A stretch of 7,269 bases of DNA from Haloquadratum sp. J07HQX50 (GTDB lineage Archaea; Halobacteriota; Halobacteria; Halobacteriales; Haloferacaceae), in assembly GCA_000416005.1 (NCBI GenBank), contig KE356562.1, positions 513,279-520,547 of the forward strand, read 5' to 3'. Each line of letters begins with the position of its first letter. Position 1 is the first letter of the stretch. Of the stretch, positions 5,077 to 7,269 are shown one piece after another. Position numbers and translations under genes: made by a program. The notes beneath the pieces were generated by a model, which did no database searches, was not told the origin of the DNA, and saw only the letters and a list, made by a program, of their open reading frames with translations.

Positions 5077-6084
5077 ATGGACTGGACACGAATTGATCTC
5101 GGGGGTGAGCTGTTTGAAGGGCCGACTAACAGTTATCTTATTCAAGCAGACTCAACAGTGCTCATCGATACAGGAGTGGCGAGTGAGCATAGCATAGCAG
5201 CACTTGAAGTAGGCCTCGCAGAGAATCATACATCTGTCAACGAGATAGACGCTATCCTGCTGACACACTGGCATCCTGACCATGCAGGATATGCCGGTGT
5301 GCTTCAACGACGAGCAGGTGCAAGTGTCTACGCTCATCCGCGAGATGCACGTCGTGTTACCGCCACGGAGGGCCCACTCGCTGCTGGTCGCTCCGACCGT
5401 CGACAGGCATTACGCAAGTGGGGTGTTCCAGCGGAAGTGCGGATGGGATTAGAATCGTTTTTTGAAGATTTTAGCTTTGTATTCGGTCCCCCACCCGAGA
5501 TTGAGTCGGTAACTCACGGCACAGCTCTTAGCTTCGGCACACTCGAGTTTGAGGTTGTTCATCTCCCGGGGCATACCGCGGGCCACGTTGGGTACTTTTT
5601 CGAGGAGAACGGCACGAACGCATTCGTCGGTGATACGCTGCTTGGAGAGTATACGCCAAACATTGGCGGAGCTGATGTCCGAGTTGAAAAACCATTGGAC
5701 AACTATCTCCAGAGTTTAGAGACAATTGCTAACTCCGGCGTCCAGCAAGCACTCGTGGGACACAGAGAGATACTTGAGGACCCAATACAACGAATAGAAT
5801 CGATCCAAACCCACCATCGTAATCGGAGTGAGCGAGTCGTAAGCATGATTGAGAGCGATGGTCCCTTAGATTGTTGGAGCGTGGCAAAACGACTATTCGG
5901 TGACTTGAGAGGTATCCATGCACTACACGGAACAGGCGAAGCCTTTGCACACCTCCAGCATCTTGAAACAGGGGGCCTTCTTCGCTCAGACATCACTGCC
6001 GAGGGGACATATCGCTATCACCATGAGTCAAAGAGCCCAACGGTAGATTCTATTTTTGAACAACGAAATACTGAAACAATGTGA
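5077..6084 (+). CDS. MBL-fold metallo-hydrolase with C-terminal winged-helix domain
   Basis: This 335-residue cytosolic zinc-dependent hydrolase belongs to the metallo-beta-lactamase fold, nearest in layout to the LACTB2-like group. The metal-binding signature is complete: H64-W-H66-P-D68-H69 in THWHPDHAG, H166 in LPGHTAGH, D186 in FVGDTLLG and H229 in LVGHRE. Early residues NSYLIQ and VLIDTGV are the usual first strands. Residues about 240-315 form a winged-helix-like tail (SERVVSMIES, CWSVAKRLFG, AFAHLQHLETGGLLRSD, TYRYH) as in proteins with the MBL-associated winged-helix domain, which in relatives contacts nucleic acid or shapes the active site. The substrate cannot be told from sequence; a nuclease or a thioester hydrolase are both possible. 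The ATG gives the normal N-terminus; a weak TATA-like TCTAAAC lies about 26 bases upstream. It ends 15 bases before rpoL and probably shares its transcript. Confidence 0.93.
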   Translation: MDWTRIDLGGELFEGPTNSYLIQADSTVLIDTGVASEHSIAALEVGLAENHTSVNEIDAILLTHWHPDHAGYAGVLQRRAGASVYAHPRDARRVTATEGPLAAGRSDRRQALRKWGVPAEVRMGLESFFEDFSFVFGPPPEIESVTHGTALSFGTLEFEVVHLPGHTAGHVGYFFEENGTNAFVGDTLLGEYTPNIGGADVRVEKPLDNYLQSLETIANSGVQQALVGHREILEDPIQRIESIQTHHRNRSERVVSMIESDGPLDCWSVAKRLFGDLRGIHALHGTGEAFAHLQHLETGGLLRSDITAEGTYRYHHESKSPTVDSIFEQRNTETM

Positions 6085-6099
6085 TGCTGTATCAATAAT

Positions 6100-6384
6100 A
6101 TGGAACTGCGGGTCATAGAGAAGACTGACGAAGAACTCAGGATCGAGATTGCAGGTGAAGATCATACGTTTATGAACGTCATCAAAGGAGCACTGCTCGA
6201 AACCGATGGAGTGGTCGCAGCGACGTATGATATGAATCCAGAACAGTCTGGAGGTCAGGTTGAACCGATTCTCTCGATTCAGACAGAATCGAACGTCGAC
6301 CCACTTGACGCGTTGGGCGATGCGTCACGGTCCGTCCAGATCACTGTCAATGACTTCACCTCTGCGTTTGAGGCCGCACACTGA
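6100..6384 (+). CDS. rpoL: DNA-directed RNA polymerase subunit L
   Basis: This 94-residue protein is the archaeal counterpart of eukaryotic Rpb11/AC19. It pairs with subunit D to form the assembly platform of RNA polymerase, equivalent to one alpha subunit of the bacterial enzyme. The diagnostic segment is residues about 20-60: [20 protein letters not shown] followed by [13 protein letters not shown], the conserved HTLxNxLRxxL-type dimerisation helix with a local divergence ([13 protein letters not shown]). The N-terminal strand [20 protein letters not shown] and the C-terminal helix ending in FTSAFEAAH are normal, and so is the length. It starts 15 bases after the MBL-fold gene on the same strand with no clear promoter of its own in the gap, so co-transcription is likely. 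The downstream hisF gene converges on it. The assignment is secure. Confidence 0.95.
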   Translation: MELRVIEKTDEELRIEIAGEDHTFMNVIKGALLETDGVVAATYDMNPEQSGGQVEPILSIQTESNVDPLDALGDASRSVQITVNDFTSAFEAAH

Positions 6385-6533
6385 CCCACAACCGATTGCC
6401 GGAGAAATGATTCTACCTCGATAGAACGTGATTGATTAAGCTCTCTTGACAAATAACTTCCCACAGCCTGGCTTTATGTTTCTTATAACCGAGGTGCAAT
6501 ACGTCTCGCGCCGTCCAGTAAGACACTCATGTA

Positions 6534-6561
6534 GTCGGCACAATTTAGTCGATTCGCCGAC
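6534..6561. repeat. Short inverted repeat between rpoL and hisF
   Basis: GTCGGC at 6534-6539 pairs with GCCGAC at 6556-6561 around a 16-base loop, and a second copy of CGAC follows directly, allowing alternative pairings. It lies in the 269-base convergent gap, where no protein gene is convincing. It could aid termination of either flanking transcript, but no strong T-tract adjoins it. Confidence 0.25.
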
Positions 6562-6653
6562 CGACTCGCCTGGTATAAATCGAGAACAATGAATCTATGT
6601 CACATAACGACACAAAGATTTCAATTTCTGCTCGTTCCGAACGCGTGATAGAG

Positions 6654-7269
6654 TTAGATTCTGACTTGGACGCCACGGTCATTCAAATACTGCTTAGTTT
6701 CCTCAATCGAATATTCATCAAAGTGAAAAATTGAGGCCGCAAGACCAGCATCTGCATCCGCTTTTTCGAATACTTCATACATGTCCTCAGGCCCTCCACA
6801 ACCAGACGAAGCGATAACCGGAGTGGAGACTGCTTCACAAATCGTTGAAGTGAGTTCTATATCGTATCCATCTTTAGTCCCATCTGTATCGATTGAATTG
6901 ACGAATAGCTCGCCTGCTCCCCGCGATTCAGCAGTCTGTGCCCACTCAATCGCATCGGTCTGTGTGCCCTCACGGCCACCCTTCATCGTACACTCAAACC
7001 AGCACGATTCTCCATCGATGGTGTGGTAGTATTCACCCTGCTCATCGTACTGGCGACGCGCGTCAATTGAAATGACGATACACTGAGAGCCAAATGTCTT
7101 GGCACCTTCATTGATCAGATTCGGGTTCTCTAATGCAGCTGTATTGATTGACACTTTATCTGCACCGGCGCGAAGAGTTTGCTTGATGTTCGCTTTGCTC
7201 CGAATTCCTCCGCCGACTGTGAGTGGAATGAATATTTCTTCTGCAACGGTGCGAACTGTTTCAAGCATG
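6654..7269 (-). CDS. hisF: Imidazole glycerol phosphate synthase cyclase subunit HisF, partial (5' end outside window)
   Basis: HisF with HisH converts PRFAR and ammonia into imidazole glycerol phosphate and AICAR in histidine biosynthesis. About 204 C-terminal residues of a (beta/alpha)8 barrel are visible; the N-terminal part with the first catalytic Asp lies beyond the right edge. The ATG at 7268 is internal, since MLETVRTVAEEIFIPLTVGGGIR corresponds to the second quarter of the barrel. Visible landmarks, numbered from that Met, are VGGGIR (18-23), GADKVSINTAA (35-45), SQCIVISIDARR (61-72), the second catalytic Asp D127 in NSIDTDGTKDGYD, and the phosphate-binding ASSGCGG (153-159). The stretch RQYDEQGEYYHTIDGESCWF followed by ECTMKGGREG is the longer loop I recall from haloarchaeal HisF. 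It ends VQVRI with TAA, convergent with rpoL across 269 bases. Confidence 0.96.
   Translation of the reverse strand, partial: MLETVRTVAEEIFIPLTVGGGIRSKANIKQTLRAGADKVSINTAALENPNLINEGAKTFGSQCIVISIDARRQYDEQGEYYHTIDGESCWFECTMKGGREGTQTDAIEWAQTAESRGAGELFVNSIDTDGTKDGYDIELTSTICEAVSTPVIASSGCGGPEDMYEVFEKADADAGLAASIFHFDEYSIEETKQYLNDRGVQVRI

Noticed and set aside
6598..6735. 45-codon plus-strand frame starting MSHNDTKIS
   Set aside because: More than half of it lies antisense to the conserved 3' end of hisF, and the nearest TATA-like box is only about 22 bases from its start, too close for normal spacing.

Overview
The window looks like chromosomal DNA from a haloarchaeon. The conserved proteins (family B DNA polymerase, RNA polymerase subunit L, HisF with its archaeal halophile-type insertion, a DUF5793-type protein, several small acidic halophile-only families) match that group. 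The proteins are rich in Asp and Glu, and several starts have TATA-like boxes about 25-30 bases upstream with no Shine-Dalgarno site, as expected for leaderless transcripts. Base composition by eye is near 50% GC, low for haloarchaea, and intergenic gaps are long. Together these point towards a Haloquadratum-like genome. That genus call is an inference, not a demonstration.

Layout. Positions 1-1505 (minus) hold the N-terminal 501 residues of the replicative DNA polymerase PolB, cut by the window edge at catalytic motif A. A 558-base gap with no convincing gene follows. Positions 2064-3178 carry three small plus-strand genes (DUF7331-like, a DUF7322-like two-helix membrane protein, and a DUF7346-like protein with a probable C-terminal winged helix), each with its own TATA-like element. 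After a 346-base gap come a DUF5793-like protein (3525-4004) and a divergent uracil-DNA-glycosylase-fold protein (4095-4727), whose promoter region carries a perfect 8-bp inverted repeat. Positions 4728-5076 contain no convincing protein gene but a dense run of perfect stems from 4844 to about 5007, a good candidate for an undescribed structured RNA or a palindrome-rich mobile remnant. Then follow an MBL-fold hydrolase with C-terminal winged helix (5077-6084) and rpoL (6100-6384), 15 bases apart and probably co-transcribed. The 3' part of hisF (minus, 6654-7269) converges on them and runs off the right edge.

Functionally this is an information-processing and housekeeping neighbourhood (replication, a repair-fold protein, transcription, histidine biosynthesis) interspersed with halophile-specific proteins of unknown role. 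The most interesting part is the non-coding block between the glycosylase-fold gene and the MBL-fold gene. Its stems include a possible three-way junction and pairs of mutually exclusive helices.
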